This document shows positions 49,715 through 59,874 of a stretch of DNA of 64,000 nucleotides, in pieces. This DNA is from Roseococcus pinisoli. GTDB lineage: Bacteria; Pseudomonadota; Alphaproteobacteria; Acetobacterales; Acetobacteraceae. Within the stretch, counting starts at the first letter, position 1. Every line of letters begins with the position of its first letter. The position numbers and the translations under genes are program-made. Location of the stretch: the NCBI RefSeq assembly GCF_018413645.1, contig NZ_JAHCDA010000003.1, forward strand, positions 110,959-174,958, read 5' to 3'. The notes under the pieces were generated by a model, which saw only the letters and a list, made by a program, of their open reading frames with translations, was not told the DNA's origin and made no database searches.

Positions 49715-51499
49715 ATGCACGCCTACCGCACCCATACGTGTGGCGCCCTCCGCGCCGAGAATGCAGGGCAGACCGTCCGTCTTTCGGGATGGGTGCACCG
49801 CAAGCGCGACCATGGCGGCCTGCTCTTCATCGATCTGCGCGACCATTACGGCCTGACGCAGTGCGTGATCCCCTCGGGCTCCTCCGTCTTCGAGGCGGCC
49901 GATGCCGTGCGGGTCGAGAGCGTCATCACCGTCACCGGCGAGATCGTGAATCGCGAGCCGGGCACGGTGAACGACAAGCTCCCCACCGGCGCCATCGAGC
50001 TGCGGGTGAAGGAGCTGGTGCTGCAATCCGCCGCCGACGTGCTGCCCTTCCAGGTCGCGCAGGAGCAGGAAGCGCCCGAGGACATGCGCCTGCGCTACCG
50101 CTTCCTGGACCTGCGGCGTGAGCGCCTGCAGCGGAACATGATCCTGCGCGCGCAGATCATCGACAGCATTCGCCGCCGCATGATCGCGAGCCAGTTCAAC
50201 GAGTTCCAGACGCCGATCCTGACGGTGTCGAGCCCCGAGGGCGCGCGCGACTTCCTGGTGCCCGCCCGCCTGCACCCGGGCAAGTTCTACGCGCTGCCGC
50301 AGGCCCCGCAGCAGTACAAGCAGCTGACCATGGTGGCGGGCTTCGACCGCTACTTCCAGATCGCGCCCTGCTTCCGCGACGAGGCCGGCCGCGCCGACCG
50401 CACGCTGATGTTCTACCAGCTCGACGTGGAGATGAGCTTCGTCACGCAGGAGGACGTCTTCACCACGATGGAGCCCGTCATCCGCGGCGTGTTCGAGGAA
50501 TTCGCCGCCGGCCGCGCCGTGGATGCCGGCCCCTGGATCCGCATCCCCTATGCCGAGGCGCAGCTGAAGTACGGCTCCGACAAGCCGGACCTGCGCAACC
50601 CGCTGGTGATCAGCGACGTCACCGAGCAGTTCAAGGGCTCGGGCTTCGGCCTCTTCGCCAAGATCGCGGCGGGCGGCGGCGTCATCCGCGCCATCCCGGC
50701 GCCGGGTGCCGGCGGCAACCCGCGCAGCTTCTTCGACAAGCTGAACGAATGGGCGCGTGAGAACGGCGCCGGTGGCCTCGGCTACATCACCTTCGACGCG
50801 GAAGGTCCCAAGGGTCCGATCGCGAAGAACCTGGAGGCTGACCGCGCCGAGCAGATCCGCCAGATCTGCGGCCTGAAGGCCGGCGACGCCGTCTTCTTCG
50901 CGGCCGGCAAGGAGGGCGACGCCGCCAAGTTCGCCGGCCAGACGCGCCTGCGCCTGGGCAATGAGCTCGGCATCGTCGAGAAGAACGTGTTCCGCTTCGC
51001 CTGGATCACCGACTTCCCCTTCTACGAGCTGAACGAGGAGACCAACCAGGTCGACTTCAGCCACAACCCCTTCTCGATGCCGCAGGGCGAGATGGCGGCG
51101 CTGGAAACCCAGAACCCGCTGACCATCGGCGCCTATCAGTACGACATCGTCTGCAACGGCTACGAAATGGCCTCCGGCGCCATCCGCAACCACAAGGCGG
51201 AGATCATGGTGAAGGCCTTCGGCATCGCGGGCTATCCGCCCGAGGCCGTGGAGGAGCGCTTCGGCGGCATGCTCAACGCCTTCCGTTATGGCGCCCCGCC
51301 GCACGGTGGCATGGCCGCCGGCATCGACCGCATCGTGATGCTGCTGGCCGACGAGCCGAACCTGCGCGAGGTCAACCTCTTCCCGATGAACCAGCAGGGC
51401 GAGGAGCTGATGATGGGCTCGCCCTCCGAGGTGGAGCCGATCCGCCTCAAGGAGCTGTCCATCAAGGTGGAGCTGCCGCCGGCCAAGAAGCCGGGCTGA
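49715..51499 (+). CDS. aspS: Aspartyl-tRNA synthetase
   Basis: 594 residues from the ATG at 49715; the longer frame upstream is not homologous. N-terminal OB fold with [15 protein letters not shown], class II motif 2 ([11 protein letters not shown]) and motif 3 ([10 protein letters not shown]). The bacterial-type insert domain is present. In lineages lacking AsnRS this enzyme also makes Asp-tRNA-Asn. Confidence 0.97.
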   Translation: MHAYRTHTCGALRAENAGQTVRLSGWVHRKRDHGGLLFIDLRDHYGLTQCVIPSGSSVFEAADAVRVESVITVTGEIVNREPGTVNDKLPTGAIELRVKELVLQSAADVLPFQVAQEQEAPEDMRLRYRFLDLRRERLQRNMILRAQIIDSIRRRMIASQFNEFQTPILTVSSPEGARDFLVPARLHPGKFYALPQAPQQYKQLTMVAGFDRYFQIAPCFRDEAGRADRTLMFYQLDVEMSFVTQEDVFTTMEPVIRGVFEEFAAGRAVDAGPWIRIPYAEAQLKYGSDKPDLRNPLVISDVTEQFKGSGFGLFAKIAAGGGVIRAIPAPGAGGNPRSFFDKLNEWARENGAGGLGYITFDAEGPKGPIAKNLEADRAEQIRQICGLKAGDAVFFAAGKEGDAAKFAGQTRLRLGNELGIVEKNVFRFAWITDFPFYELNEETNQVDFSHNPFSMPQGEMAALETQNPLTIGAYQYDIVCNGYEMASGAIRNHKAEIMVKAFGIAGYPPEAVEERFGGMLNAFRYGAPPHGGMAAGIDRIVMLLADEPNLREVNLFPMNQQGEELMMGSPSEVEPIRLKELSIKVELPPAKKPG

Positions 51500-51506
51500 G
51501 CCTGAG

Positions 51507-51538
51507 GCCTGGGATGCGCTCTCCGGCGCGTCCCAGGC
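51507..51538 (+). terminator. aspS terminator hairpin
   Basis: 13-bp stem with one T-G wobble (GCCTGGGATGCGC with GCGCGTCCCAGGC), loop of six, seven bases past the stop. Confidence 0.6.
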
Positions 51539-51607
51539 TCCCCCGGATCCTGCGCATCGCTGCCAAGCGCCGACCGCGGTCACGCGACGCTTGCCATCCG
51601 AACCATT

Positions 51608-51623
51608 GCGGGCATATACCCGC
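51608..51623. promoter_or_regulatory. Probable MarR operator 1
   Basis: GCGGGCATATACCCGC, an inverted repeat ending four bases before the MarR start, so binding would block its own expression. Its core matches the operator at 52046. Confidence 0.6.
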
Positions 51624-51626
51624 GAT

Positions 51627-52028
51627 ATGACGTCGAGCCCCTGCTACTGCACCGCGCTGAAGGCTGCCTCCCGGCGGCTGGCCGCGCTGTATGACGAGGC
51701 GCTGAAGCCCGTCGGCGTCAATATCGCCCAGTTCAGCCTCCTCCGCCGCGTCCGCCGCGCGGAGACCGTGACCCTCACGGAGCTCGGCCGTCTCGCGGAG
51801 CTCGACCGCTCCACCATCGGCCGCAATGTCCGCGTCCTCGAGCGCATGGGCCTCGTCGCCCTCAGCCGGGGCGAGGATCAGCGGGAGGCCGTGGTCCGGC
51901 TTACACCGGCCGGCCATCAGGCCCTCGTCGACGGCGACCCGCTCTGGGATGGGGTGCAGGACGCGATCGACGCGCGCCTCGGTCCGACCGGCGTGCTGGA
52001 GCTGTTCACCACGCTACGAGATTTTTGA
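51627..52028 (+). CDS. MarR-family regulator
   Basis: 133 residues with a winged helix (LTELGRLAELDRSTIGRNVRVLERMGLV, about 47-75) and wing (RGEDQREAVVRLT). The S-S-P-C-Y-C-T-A-L N-terminus has a C-x-C pair found in one MarR subgroup, perhaps a redox or metal sensor. It most likely controls the adjacent MFS gene through shared operators. Confidence 0.85.
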   Translation: MTSSPCYCTALKAASRRLAALYDEALKPVGVNIAQFSLLRRVRRAETVTLTELGRLAELDRSTIGRNVRVLERMGLVALSRGEDQREAVVRLTPAGHQALVDGDPLWDGVQDAIDARLGPTGVLELFTTLRDF

Positions 52029-52045
52029 ATTTTTCAATCGTTTCA

Positions 52046-52057
52046 GGGTATATACCC
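52046..52057. promoter_or_regulatory. Probable MarR operator 2
   Basis: GGGTATATACCC, a perfect 12-bp palindrome 18 bp before the MFS start; 11 of 12 bases match the core of operator 1. Confidence 0.6.
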
Positions 52058-52075
52058 GCTTCAGGAGCGACCGGC

Positions 52076-53350
52076 ATGCCACCCAACCCCCAGCGAAGCG
52101 GCATCCACTACGGATGGATCGTGGTCGCCGTCACCTTCCTGACCATGCTGGTCACGGCCGCCGCCGTGAGCGCGCCGGGCGTGCTCATCGGCCCGCTGGA
52201 GCGCGAATTCGGCTGGACGACCTCCCAGATCTCCACAGCGCTGGCCATTCGCCTCGTGCTCTTCGGCCTGACCGGCCCCTTTGCCGGCGCCTTCATGAAC
52301 CGGTTCGGCCTGCGCCGGGTCGTCTCCGTCGCCCTGGGGCTGATCGCGACCGGCATCCTCGGCTCGCTCGTCATGACCGAGCTTTGGCAGCTGATCCTCC
52401 TCTGGGGCATCGTGGTCGGCTTCGGCACCGGGCTGACGGCGATGGTGCTGGGCGCCACCGTGGCGCAGCGCTGGTTCGTCCAGCGCCGTGGCCTGGCGCT
52501 GGGCCTGCTGACCGCCAGCAGCGCGACGGGCCAGCTCCTCTTCCTGCCCCTGATCGCCAGTCTCACGGAGAGCCTGGGCTGGCGCTCGGCGCAGGTGCTG
52601 CTCCTCGGCATGCTGCTGCTCGCCGCTGTCGCCGTGCTGTTGCTCATGCGCGACCGCCCTTCGGATCTCGGTATCGCGCCCTATGGCGGGGATGCGGTCG
52701 TCGCCCCTCCGCCTCAGCTCGGCTTCGTCGCGATGCTCGCCTCGCCCATCGTGGCGCTGCGCATGGCCTCGCGCTCGTCGACCTTCTGGGTGCTCTTCGG
52801 CACCTTCTTCATCTGCGGCGCGAGCACGAACGGCCTGGTGCAGACGCATTTCGTCTCGCTCTGCGGCGATTTCGGCATGCTGCCCGTGGCTGCGGCCGGC
52901 GTACTGGCCATGATGGGCATCTTCGACTTCTTCGGGACCATCGGCTCCGGCTGGCTGTCCGACCGCTATGACAGCCGCTGGCTGCTCTTCTGGTATTACG
53001 GGCTGCGCGGGCTTTCGCTGCTCTACCTGCCCTTCACGGAGTTCTCGCTCTACGGCCTGTCGCTCTTCGCGATGTTCTACGGGCTCGACTGGATCGCGAC
53101 CGTGCCGCCCACGGTGAAGCTCGCCGCCGAGCGCTTCGGCGAGAACACCAACCTCGTCTTCGGCTGGATCTTCGCCGGTCATCAGCTGGGCGCGGCCTTC
53201 GCGGCCTATGCGGCGGGCTTCACGCGCACGACCTACGAGACCTACCTGCCGGCCTTCTTCGGCGCGGGCGTGCTATGCCTCATCGCGGCGGTGCTGGTCG
53301 TCGCCGTGCGGGAGGATCGGGCGCCGGCCCTCAAGGCGCAGACGGCGTAA
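52076..53350 (+). CDS. MFS transporter (MarR-linked)
   Basis: 424 residues, about 12 membrane helices; ATG at 52076 after AGGAG. The F-A-G-A-F-M-N-R-F-G-L-R-R loop is the MFS A-like motif. Monocarboxylate transporter-like arrangement; substrate unknown. Confidence 0.82.
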   Translation: MPPNPQRSGIHYGWIVVAVTFLTMLVTAAAVSAPGVLIGPLEREFGWTTSQISTALAIRLVLFGLTGPFAGAFMNRFGLRRVVSVALGLIATGILGSLVMTELWQLILLWGIVVGFGTGLTAMVLGATVAQRWFVQRRGLALGLLTASSATGQLLFLPLIASLTESLGWRSAQVLLLGMLLLAAVAVLLLMRDRPSDLGIAPYGGDAVVAPPPQLGFVAMLASPIVALRMASRSSTFWVLFGTFFICGASTNGLVQTHFVSLCGDFGMLPVAAAGVLAMMGIFDFFGTIGSGWLSDRYDSRWLLFWYYGLRGLSLLYLPFTEFSLYGLSLFAMFYGLDWIATVPPTVKLAAERFGENTNLVFGWIFAGHQLGAAFAAYAAGFTRTTYETYLPAFFGAGVLCLIAAVLVVAVREDRAPALKAQTA

Positions 53351-53370
53351 GCCCCGGCAGCGCGCCACCG

Positions 53371-53406
53371 GAGCACCCGATCATGCGCGGAAGCATGATC
53401 GGGCTC
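53371..53406. terminator. Bidirectional terminator between convergent genes
   Basis: CCCGATCATGC and GCATGATCGGG (11 bp) around a 6-base loop, with a further three outer pairs, between the MFS and monooxygenase genes. Confidence 0.65.
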
Positions 53407-53410
53407 TGAC

Positions 53411-54775
53411 CTAGGCCGGGCGCTTCCAGTCGAAGGGCCGGGGGCGCGGCAGGCGCAGGTTCTCGCGCAGCGTGGTGCCGGCGAATTCCTTGCGGAAGAC
53501 GCCGCGCCGCTGCAGCTCCGGCACCACGAGCCGCACGAAATCCTCGTAGGCGCCGGGCATATGGGTCGCGGCCAGCACGAAGCCGTCGCAGGCGTCGGTC
53601 TCGAACCATTCGGTCATCTCGTCGGCGATCTTCTTCGGCGTGCCGTGGAAGCCCGTGAAGTCGCGGATGGTGCCGCGCCCGCTCACCTCCACGAAATCCG
53701 CGACTGTCGGGTTCTTCTTGCCCGAACCCTGCACCACACGATCACGGATGCCCTGCAGGCCTTTGATCCCGGCCAGTTCCTCATCGGTGAAGGGCTCGTC
53801 CATGGCCTTGCTCGCGAAGTCGTAGTTCAGTACCTCGGACAGCAAGGCGAGCCCGTCCACCGGCTTCGCCAGCGCCTCGATCTGCGCCTTCTTCTCGGCC
53901 GCCTCGTCCTCCGAGGTGCCGATGATGGAGTAGATGGCGGGGCAGACCTTCACCTCGTCCGGGTTGCGGCCCAGGGCGGCGATGCTCTCCTTGAACTCGC
54001 GATAGTTCGCGCGCGCGGCCTCGATGTTGCGCTGGGTGATGAAGATCAGCTCGCCCCAATTCGCGGCGAAGGTCTTGCCGCGGCCGCTCTGCCCGGCCTG
54101 GAGCAGCACGGGGCGGCCCTGCGGCGTGCGGGGCACGGTGAAGGTGCCCTCCACGTCGTACCAGCGGCCATGATGCTTCAGCCGGCGGACCTTGGTGGGG
54201 TCCGCGAAGAGGCCGGTCTCGCGGTCGTTCTTGATCGCGTCGTCGTCCCAGCTGTCCCAGAGCGAGAGGACGATCTCCATGAATTCGTCGGCGCGGTCGT
54301 AGCGCAGGTCGTGCTCGGGATGCTCGCTGCGGCCCATGTTGCGGGCCTCGCTGTCGTTGAGCGAGGTCACGACGTTCCAGGCGACCCGGCCGCCCAGCAT
54401 ATGGTCCAGCGTCGCGAAGACGCGGGCGATGTGGAAGGGCTCGTAATAGGTGGTGGAGTAGGTCGCGCCGAGGCCGAGCTTCTCGGTCGCGTAGCCCATC
54501 GCGCTGAGGATGGAGACCGGGTCCATCTTCACCACGCGGATGCCGTTGCGCACGGCTTCCGCATGGTCGCGGCCCAGGATATCCGGCATCGCGAGCCGGT
54601 CGTCGAAGAAGGCCATGTGGAAGCGGCCGTCCTCGAGGATGCGGGCGATGCGCTGGTAGTATTGCGGCTTGAGGTAGTCCTGCATCGTCTCCGGATGCCG
54701 CCAGGAGCCTGCGTAGTTCGAGCAGTTCTGCGCCTGGAGGAAGGCGATCAGGGCCATTTCGCCGCGTCGGGACAT
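53411..54775 (-). CDS. LLM-class flavin monooxygenase (NtaA/DszA type)
   Basis: 454 residues from the ATG at 54775. The F-D-D-R-L, S-T-T-Y-Y-E-P-F-H and A-W-N-V-V-T-S segments match nitrilotriacetate/dibenzothiophene monooxygenases that use reduced FMN. Substrate unknown. A partner flavin reductase is not seen. Confidence 0.85.
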   Translation of the reverse strand: MSRRGEMALIAFLQAQNCSNYAGSWRHPETMQDYLKPQYYQRIARILEDGRFHMAFFDDRLAMPDILGRDHAEAVRNGIRVVKMDPVSILSAMGYATEKLGLGATYSTTYYEPFHIARVFATLDHMLGGRVAWNVVTSLNDSEARNMGRSEHPEHDLRYDRADEFMEIVLSLWDSWDDDAIKNDRETGLFADPTKVRRLKHHGRWYDVEGTFTVPRTPQGRPVLLQAGQSGRGKTFAANWGELIFITQRNIEAARANYREFKESIAALGRNPDEVKVCPAIYSIIGTSEDEAAEKKAQIEALAKPVDGLALLSEVLNYDFASKAMDEPFTDEELAGIKGLQGIRDRVVQGSGKKNPTVADFVEVSGRGTIRDFTGFHGTPKKIADEMTEWFETDACDGFVLAATHMPGAYEDFVRLVVPELQRRGVFRKEFAGTTLRENLRLPRPRPFDWKRPA

Positions 54776-54863
54776 TCTCGTTCGTTTCCTCAGCCGTTCA
54801 GCGCTTCTGCGAGCGCGACGATATCGGGCGCGGAAACGGGCAGGCTGGCAAGCGGTGCCGGCG

Positions 54864-55445
54864 TCAGAAGCCTTCGCGCTGAAGCGCGTCCAGCGCCTGG
54901 ACAAAACCGCGCGTGGAGAAGGGCAGCGCGACCTCGGCATTCAGGGCGTCGCGATACTCCAGCCGCCCCTGGGTTTCGCGGGCGCGCATGCGGGTCAGAA
55001 TGGCGGCGTTCAGCTCGGCATCGGCCACGCAGCCGCGAGGGCCGCAGGCCTTGAGGGTGACGGCGATCGGCGGCGCGCCATCGGCGAGATTGAGCCGCAT
55101 CGGCACCGCGATGGTGATGTTCGACGGGATGAGGACGACGAGGCGCGCCGGGTCCTCGCGCTGGATCCGGCCGAGGGCGAATTGCGCCACCGGCTGCCCG
55201 CGCTGGTCCTGCAGCGACTGCAGCAGCTCGCAGCCACGGCCCGGCGTGGGCGTCGTGCGGGTCTCGCAGCGCATGACCCAGTCGCCATAGGTGGCGGAGG
55301 TGCGCTCGGGCGTGCCGGCATTCGCGGCTGGCGCGGGCGTCGTGGCCGGCCGCGCCGCCGGCGCCGCCGGTCGCTGCTGCGCCCAGGCGGGCGAGGCGAG
55401 GGGCAAGGCGAGGCTGGCGAGGAGTACGGCGGCGAAGGGGCGCAT
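54864..55445 (-). CDS. Invasion-associated locus B (IalB) family protein
   Basis: 193 residues with a signal peptide (cleavage after A-W-A-Q about residue 22). Y-G-D-W-V-M-R-C-E near 53-61 and later cysteines (G-C-E-L, A-C-G-P-R-G-C) are the family marks. Exported, role in the envelope. Confidence 0.8.
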   Translation of the reverse strand: MRPFAAVLLASLALPLASPAWAQQRPAAPAARPATTPAPAANAGTPERTSATYGDWVMRCETRTTPTPGRGCELLQSLQDQRGQPVAQFALGRIQREDPARLVVLIPSNITIAVPMRLNLADGAPPIAVTLKACGPRGCVADAELNAAILTRMRARETQGRLEYRDALNAEVALPFSTRGFVQALDALQREGF

Positions 55446-55542
55446 CTGAAATCCGGATCCGGTCTGGCCCGCATCATAGCGGCGGATGCCAGGGATGCGG
55501 AACGGGCGATCGGCGGGTGCCGCCTACTGAGCCCGAAAGGTT

Positions 55543-55571
55543 CCCTGGGCCGGCTTGGCGCCGGCCCAGGG
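55543..55571 (-). terminator. 12-bp GC stem terminator
   Basis: CCCTGGGCCGGC with GCCGGCCCAGGG over a 5-base loop, just past the stop of the second Bug gene. Confidence 0.6.
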
Positions 55572-55582
55572 CATGGTCGCGA

Positions 55583-56569
55583 TCAGTCGGCGAACTGGCC
55601 GGCCGCCTGGATGATCGGGCGCCAGCGGGCGACGTCCGCCTGCCAGAAGGTCCGGTGCGCATCGGGCGTCGCGCGCTCCTGCGCGACGGGCTCGGTGCCG
55701 AGGTCCTGGAAGCGCCGCGTCAGGCCGGGGTCGCGGAGCGCGGCCTGCAGCGCGGTCGAGAGGCGCGCCACGATCTCGGGCGAGGTGCCGCGCGGCGCAT
55801 AGAGGCCGTGCCAGATGCTGATCTCGAAGCCCGGCATGCCGGCCTCGTTGGCGGTCGGCAGGTCGGGCAGGGAGCCGAGGCGGGTCGGCGTCGTCACCGC
55901 ATAGGCGCGGACGGTGCCGGCGCGGATCTGCTCGGTCGTGTTGGTGGTCTGGTCGCACATCAGGTCGACCGTGCCGCCGACCAGGTCGTTCATCGCCGGG
56001 CCCGTGCCGCGATAGGGCACGGTGGTGAGCTGCACGTTCAGCGCCGACTGGAAGAGCAGGCCGCAAAGGTGGCTCGCCGCGCCCACGCCAGCATTGGCGA
56101 GGTTGATGCCCTGCCGCTCGCGCCGCACCAGCGTCACCAGCTCCTGGAGGTTGTTGGCCGCCAGGTTCCGCTTGCCGATGATGGTCATCGGCACTTCGGT
56201 GATGAGGCCGACCGGCTCGAAACCATTGACCGGATCGTAGGAGAGGCGGCGGTACAGCGTGGGAATGGTGCTCATGCCGATGTGGTGGATGAGCAGCGTG
56301 TGGCCGTCCGGCCGGGCGGAGGCGGTACGCTGGGCGCCGAGCGTGCCGCCGGCGCCGCCGACATTCTCGACCACGACGGCCTGGCCCAGGTCACGGCCCA
56401 TCTGCTCGGCGACGAGACGTGCGACGGTGTCGGTGGGGCCGCCGGCCGCGAAAGGCACGATCACGGTAATGGGGCGGGTGGGGAAAGTCTGTGCGGAGGA
56501 ATGGTTGGCAACCACGCCCATTGCGAGGGCGGCCAGCGCCGGAAGGATGCGCCGGGAAAGGCGTGACAT
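55583..56569 (-). CDS. Bug/TctC-family periplasmic binding protein 2
   Basis: 328 residues; ATG at 56569 with GGAGG ten bases before. Signal peptide to about residue 27; F-P-T-R-P-I-T-V-I-V-P-F-A-A-G-G near 29-44 is the family signature. No membrane partners adjacent. Confidence 0.88.
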   Translation of the reverse strand: MSRLSRRILPALAALAMGVVANHSSAQTFPTRPITVIVPFAAGGPTDTVARLVAEQMGRDLGQAVVVENVGGAGGTLGAQRTASARPDGHTLLIHHIGMSTIPTLYRRLSYDPVNGFEPVGLITEVPMTIIGKRNLAANNLQELVTLVRRERQGINLANAGVGAASHLCGLLFQSALNVQLTTVPYRGTGPAMNDLVGGTVDLMCDQTTNTTEQIRAGTVRAYAVTTPTRLGSLPDLPTANEAGMPGFEISIWHGLYAPRGTSPEIVARLSTALQAALRDPGLTRRFQDLGTEPVAQERATPDAHRTFWQADVARWRPIIQAAGQFAD

Positions 56570-56711
56570 GTTTTCCTCCATTGGTTGGATAGTTACGGGA
56601 AAGTTGTGTCGCCATTCGCGCGGACTTGGCAATGGGTCAATACGGCTGGCGGCGCAGTAATGGATTGTCTATCGCCCCCTTTCGGGCGCGTGACACGGCG
56701 AAAGGGCAGCG

Positions 56712-57878
56712 ATGAAGGTCAAAGCGGAGGATTTATTGCATCGCGGTGTCGAGCGGCATCGGGCCGGCCGGATCGAGGAGGCGGAAAGCCTCTATCGGCG
56801 CGCCCTGCGGCTGGCGCCCGGGCATCCGGATGCGGAAAATCTTCTCGGCATCTGCGCGCGCCAGCGCGGGGACCTGAAGGCGGCGCTGGCCCATGCCGCC
56901 CGCGCCGTCGCCGCCATGCCGGATTCCGCGCTGTTCCAGGCCAATCATGGCGCGACCCTCGCCGAGGCCGGGCGCCTGGGCGAGGCCATCGACGCGCTGG
57001 AGCGGGCGCTGTCGCTCAATCCAGCCGATGTCGTGAGCCTGCGGAACCTGGGGCAGGCGATGACGGCGGCCGGCCAGCCTGGCCCGGCCCTGGATCCGCT
57101 GCGCGAGGCGGTGCGCCTCGCCCCGCAGGCGCCCGAGGCCTGGCTGGCCCTGGCGCATGCCGCGCGCGAGGCGGGCGCGGCGGAGGAGGCACGGCAGGCT
57201 GCCGCCCAGGTGAAGGGACCGCTGGCCGAGCAGGCGGGCTTCCTGCTCGCGGGCCTCGGCGCCGGGCCGGTGCCGGCCCGCGCGCCGGCCGCCTATGTGC
57301 GCGAGCTCTTCGACGCCTTCGCGCCCCGTTTCGACGCGGAGCTGGAAGGCGCGCTCGGCTATCGCACGCCGGCGCTGCTGGCCGCGCTGCTGGAGGGCGC
57401 TGCCCCGGGGCGCCTGCTGGACCTCGGCTGCGGCACCGGGCTCTCGGGTGTTGCGCTGAAGCCCTTCGCCACGCGGATGGAGGGGCTGGACCTCTCGCCC
57501 CGCATGCTGGCCGAGGCGCGCGCGCGCGGCCTCTACGACGCGCTGCACGAGGCGGATCTGCTGGAATTCCTGCCGCGCCGCATCGCGGCCTACGACATCA
57601 TCGCGGCGGCGGATGTGCTGAACTATCTCGGTGACCTGCGCCCCGCGCTGGAGGCGATGAAGACTGCCCTGCGGCCTGGCGGCACGGCGGTCTTCAGCCT
57701 GGAGACCGGCGAGGAGGAGGTCGCGTTGGGCGAGGGCCTGCGATACCGCCACAACCCGGCGCATGCCGCCGGGCTGGCCGAGGCCGCTGGCTTCACGGTC
57801 GTCGCCCGGCAGGAGGCGGTGCTGCGCCGAGAGAAGGGATCGGACGTCGCGGGCGTGCTGTTCCGGCTCGCCCGATAG
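56712..57878 (+). CDS. TPR-repeat class I methyltransferase
   Basis: 388 residues. About 150 residues of TPR repeats (three or more 34-residue units) lead into a methyltransferase domain with L-L-D-L-G-C-G-T-G-L near 235-244. It uses S-adenosylmethionine; substrate unknown, probably selected by the TPRs. Confidence 0.82.
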   Translation: MKVKAEDLLHRGVERHRAGRIEEAESLYRRALRLAPGHPDAENLLGICARQRGDLKAALAHAARAVAAMPDSALFQANHGATLAEAGRLGEAIDALERALSLNPADVVSLRNLGQAMTAAGQPGPALDPLREAVRLAPQAPEAWLALAHAAREAGAAEEARQAAAQVKGPLAEQAGFLLAGLGAGPVPARAPAAYVRELFDAFAPRFDAELEGALGYRTPALLAALLEGAAPGRLLDLGCGTGLSGVALKPFATRMEGLDLSPRMLAEARARGLYDALHEADLLEFLPRRIAAYDIIAAADVLNYLGDLRPALEAMKTALRPGGTAVFSLETGEEEVALGEGLRYRHNPAHAAGLAEAAGFTVVARQEAVLRREKGSDVAGVLFRLAR

Positions 57879-57881
57879 GGC

Positions 57882-58337
57882 TCAAGCCAACGTCTTCCCG
57901 AGGAAGAGGCTGATGGGGGAGGGGCGGTAGGTGCCGAACGGGCCCCGTTCCCCATAGCCGGCGCGCCGATAGAGCGCCTGGCCCTCCGTGTTGCGGATGC
58001 CGACCTCCAGGCGGAGGGCGCGGATGCCGGAGGCGCGCGCGGCGGCCTCGGCGCCATGCAGCAGCGCGATGCCCACGCCGCGGCCGCGGAATCCCTCGCC
58101 CACGATCATGCGCTTCAGCTCCGCGATCCCCTCTTCGTGATCCAGGAGGAGGCAGCAGCCCGCCGCGGCGCCTTCCAGCCGGGCCATGAGGAGGCGAATG
58201 CCCGGCGCGCCGACGGTCTCCGGGTTCAGGGCACGCCGTGGCATATCCGGATAGAGGCGTGCCGCCACCGCATCGGACTGGCGGAGGAGGTCGGCCACCG
58301 CCTCCTGGCGCGGGCTTTCCTCCTGGACGGCGATCAC
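57882..58337 (-). CDS. GNAT acetyltransferase
   Basis: 151 residues with the acetyl-CoA loop R-G-R-G-V-G near 84-89 (GFRGRGVGIALLHGAE). Convergent with the methyltransferase, 3 bp apart. Substrate unknown. Confidence 0.82.
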   Translation of the reverse strand: MIAVQEESPRQEAVADLLRQSDAVAARLYPDMPRRALNPETVGAPGIRLLMARLEGAAAGCCLLLDHEEGIAELKRMIVGEGFRGRGVGIALLHGAEAAARASGIRALRLEVGIRNTEGQALYRRAGYGERGPFGTYRPSPISLFLGKTLA

Positions 58338-58344
58338 GCCCGCC

Positions 58345-59817
58345 TCAGCCGATCCGCCGCAGCGGGACGCGCCAGGCCAGCACCGTCGCGATGCCCATGA
58401 TCACGGCGGCGCAGGCGAACATCGCCTTGAAGCCGCCCGCCAGCCCGGCCGCCATGGCGAGCCGGTCCGATTCGGAGAGCAGTGCCAGCGCCTGGCGGCC
58501 GCCGCGCATGGTCTCCGCGAAGGAAGCCGCCAGGGGCGGATCGGCCAGAGCGAAGGCGCCGAAGATGACCGCGCTCAGCAACGCCGTGCCCGTTGCGGCG
58601 CCGAGGTTGCGGGTGAACTGCACCGAGGCCGTCGCGATGCCCACGCGGCTCACCCCTGCCGCGGCCTGCACGGTGATCTGCACCGCCGGAAAGGAGCAGC
58701 CGAAGCCGAAGCTGGCGATCGCCAGGAGCCAGGGCAGCGCGCCCAGCGAGATGTCGTCCAGCGTGAAGGAGAGCAGGCCGAGCGTCAGGCAGCTCAGCCC
58801 CAGGCTGATGGAGGGCAGCAGCATGTTGCGCCCCGTCCGCGCCAGGAAGTTCCCCGAGACCAGCGCGCCGAGGCCGCCGCCCAGGCTGTTCGGCAGCAGC
58901 ATGGCGCCCACCGTCGCGATCGGCACGTCGCGGACCACGGTCAGATAGAGAGGCGCCAGGGAGATGATGGCGACCATCACGCCGGCCACGCAGGCCGAGA
59001 GCAGGTTGGTCCGCCAGATGACGGGGTGGGTGAAGAGCCAGAGCGGCAGCAGCGGGTCGGCCGCGCGGCGCTCGGCGCGCAGCAGCAGCAGCAGCGCGCC
59101 CACCGCGATCGCGAAGAGGGGGGCGGCCACCAGCAGCGCATCGACGCTCAGCCGCTGCAGCCGGTCCATCGTCAGCAGCAGCGCCAGCACGAAGAGCGTG
59201 AAGAGCAGGGTACCCACCGCGTCGAAGCGGAAGGAGCCGCTCTCCGCGCCATGGCGCGGCAGGCGCAGGGCGGCCACGACCCCGACAGCCACGAAGGGCA
59301 GCCCGGTCAGGAAGACCCATTGCCAGCCCCAATGCTGGGTCAGCCAGCCGCCGGCGAGCGGCCCTGCCGCGGCCGCGCTCATGAAGCAGGCGACGAGATA
59401 GGCCTGGTAGCGTCCCCTCTCGCGGGGCGGCACGCTCTCGCCGATCAGGGCCATGGCGAGGGTCAGCAGCGCCCCGCCGCCGAAGCCGTGCAGGATGCGG
59501 GCTGCCAGCAGCGCCTCGAAATTCGGCGCGAAGCCCGCGGACAGCGATCCCAGCGCCTGCAGGCCGAAGGCCACGAAGATCATGCGCCGGCGCCCGAAGG
59601 CGTCGCCGAGCTTGCCGAAGACCGGCGCCGAGATGGTGGCGGCGACCAGATAGGCGACGACGACCCAGGAGATGCGCTCCACCACGCCGAAATGCCGGGC
59701 CATCGCAGGCAGGGCCGTGGCGGTGATGGTCTGGTCGATCGCCGAGACGAAGATGGCCACGGCGATGCAGGGGAAGGCGCGGAAGAAGGCCGCGCGCGCC
59801 GAGAGCGCGTCCGTCAT
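58345..59817 (-). CDS. DHA2-type MFS drug exporter (EmrB/QacA-like)
   Basis: 490 residues, about 14 membrane helices. G-K-L-G-D-A-F-G-R-R-R is motif A; the first helix D-Q-T-I-T-A-T-A-L-P is the usual DHA2 start. Likely proton-driven export. Confidence 0.88.
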   Translation of the reverse strand: MTDALSARAAFFRAFPCIAVAIFVSAIDQTITATALPAMARHFGVVERISWVVVAYLVAATISAPVFGKLGDAFGRRRMIFVAFGLQALGSLSAGFAPNFEALLAARILHGFGGGALLTLAMALIGESVPPRERGRYQAYLVACFMSAAAAGPLAGGWLTQHWGWQWVFLTGLPFVAVGVVAALRLPRHGAESGSFRFDAVGTLLFTLFVLALLLTMDRLQRLSVDALLVAAPLFAIAVGALLLLLRAERRAADPLLPLWLFTHPVIWRTNLLSACVAGVMVAIISLAPLYLTVVRDVPIATVGAMLLPNSLGGGLGALVSGNFLARTGRNMLLPSISLGLSCLTLGLLSFTLDDISLGALPWLLAIASFGFGCSFPAVQITVQAAAGVSRVGIATASVQFTRNLGAATGTALLSAVIFGAFALADPPLAASFAETMRGGRQALALLSESDRLAMAAGLAGGFKAMFACAAVIMGIATVLAWRVPLRRIG

Positions 59818-59874
59818 GGCCGGGGGCGCCCGCCGCAGCCGGGGCGGGGAGAATCGGGCATCACCGGCCGTCCC

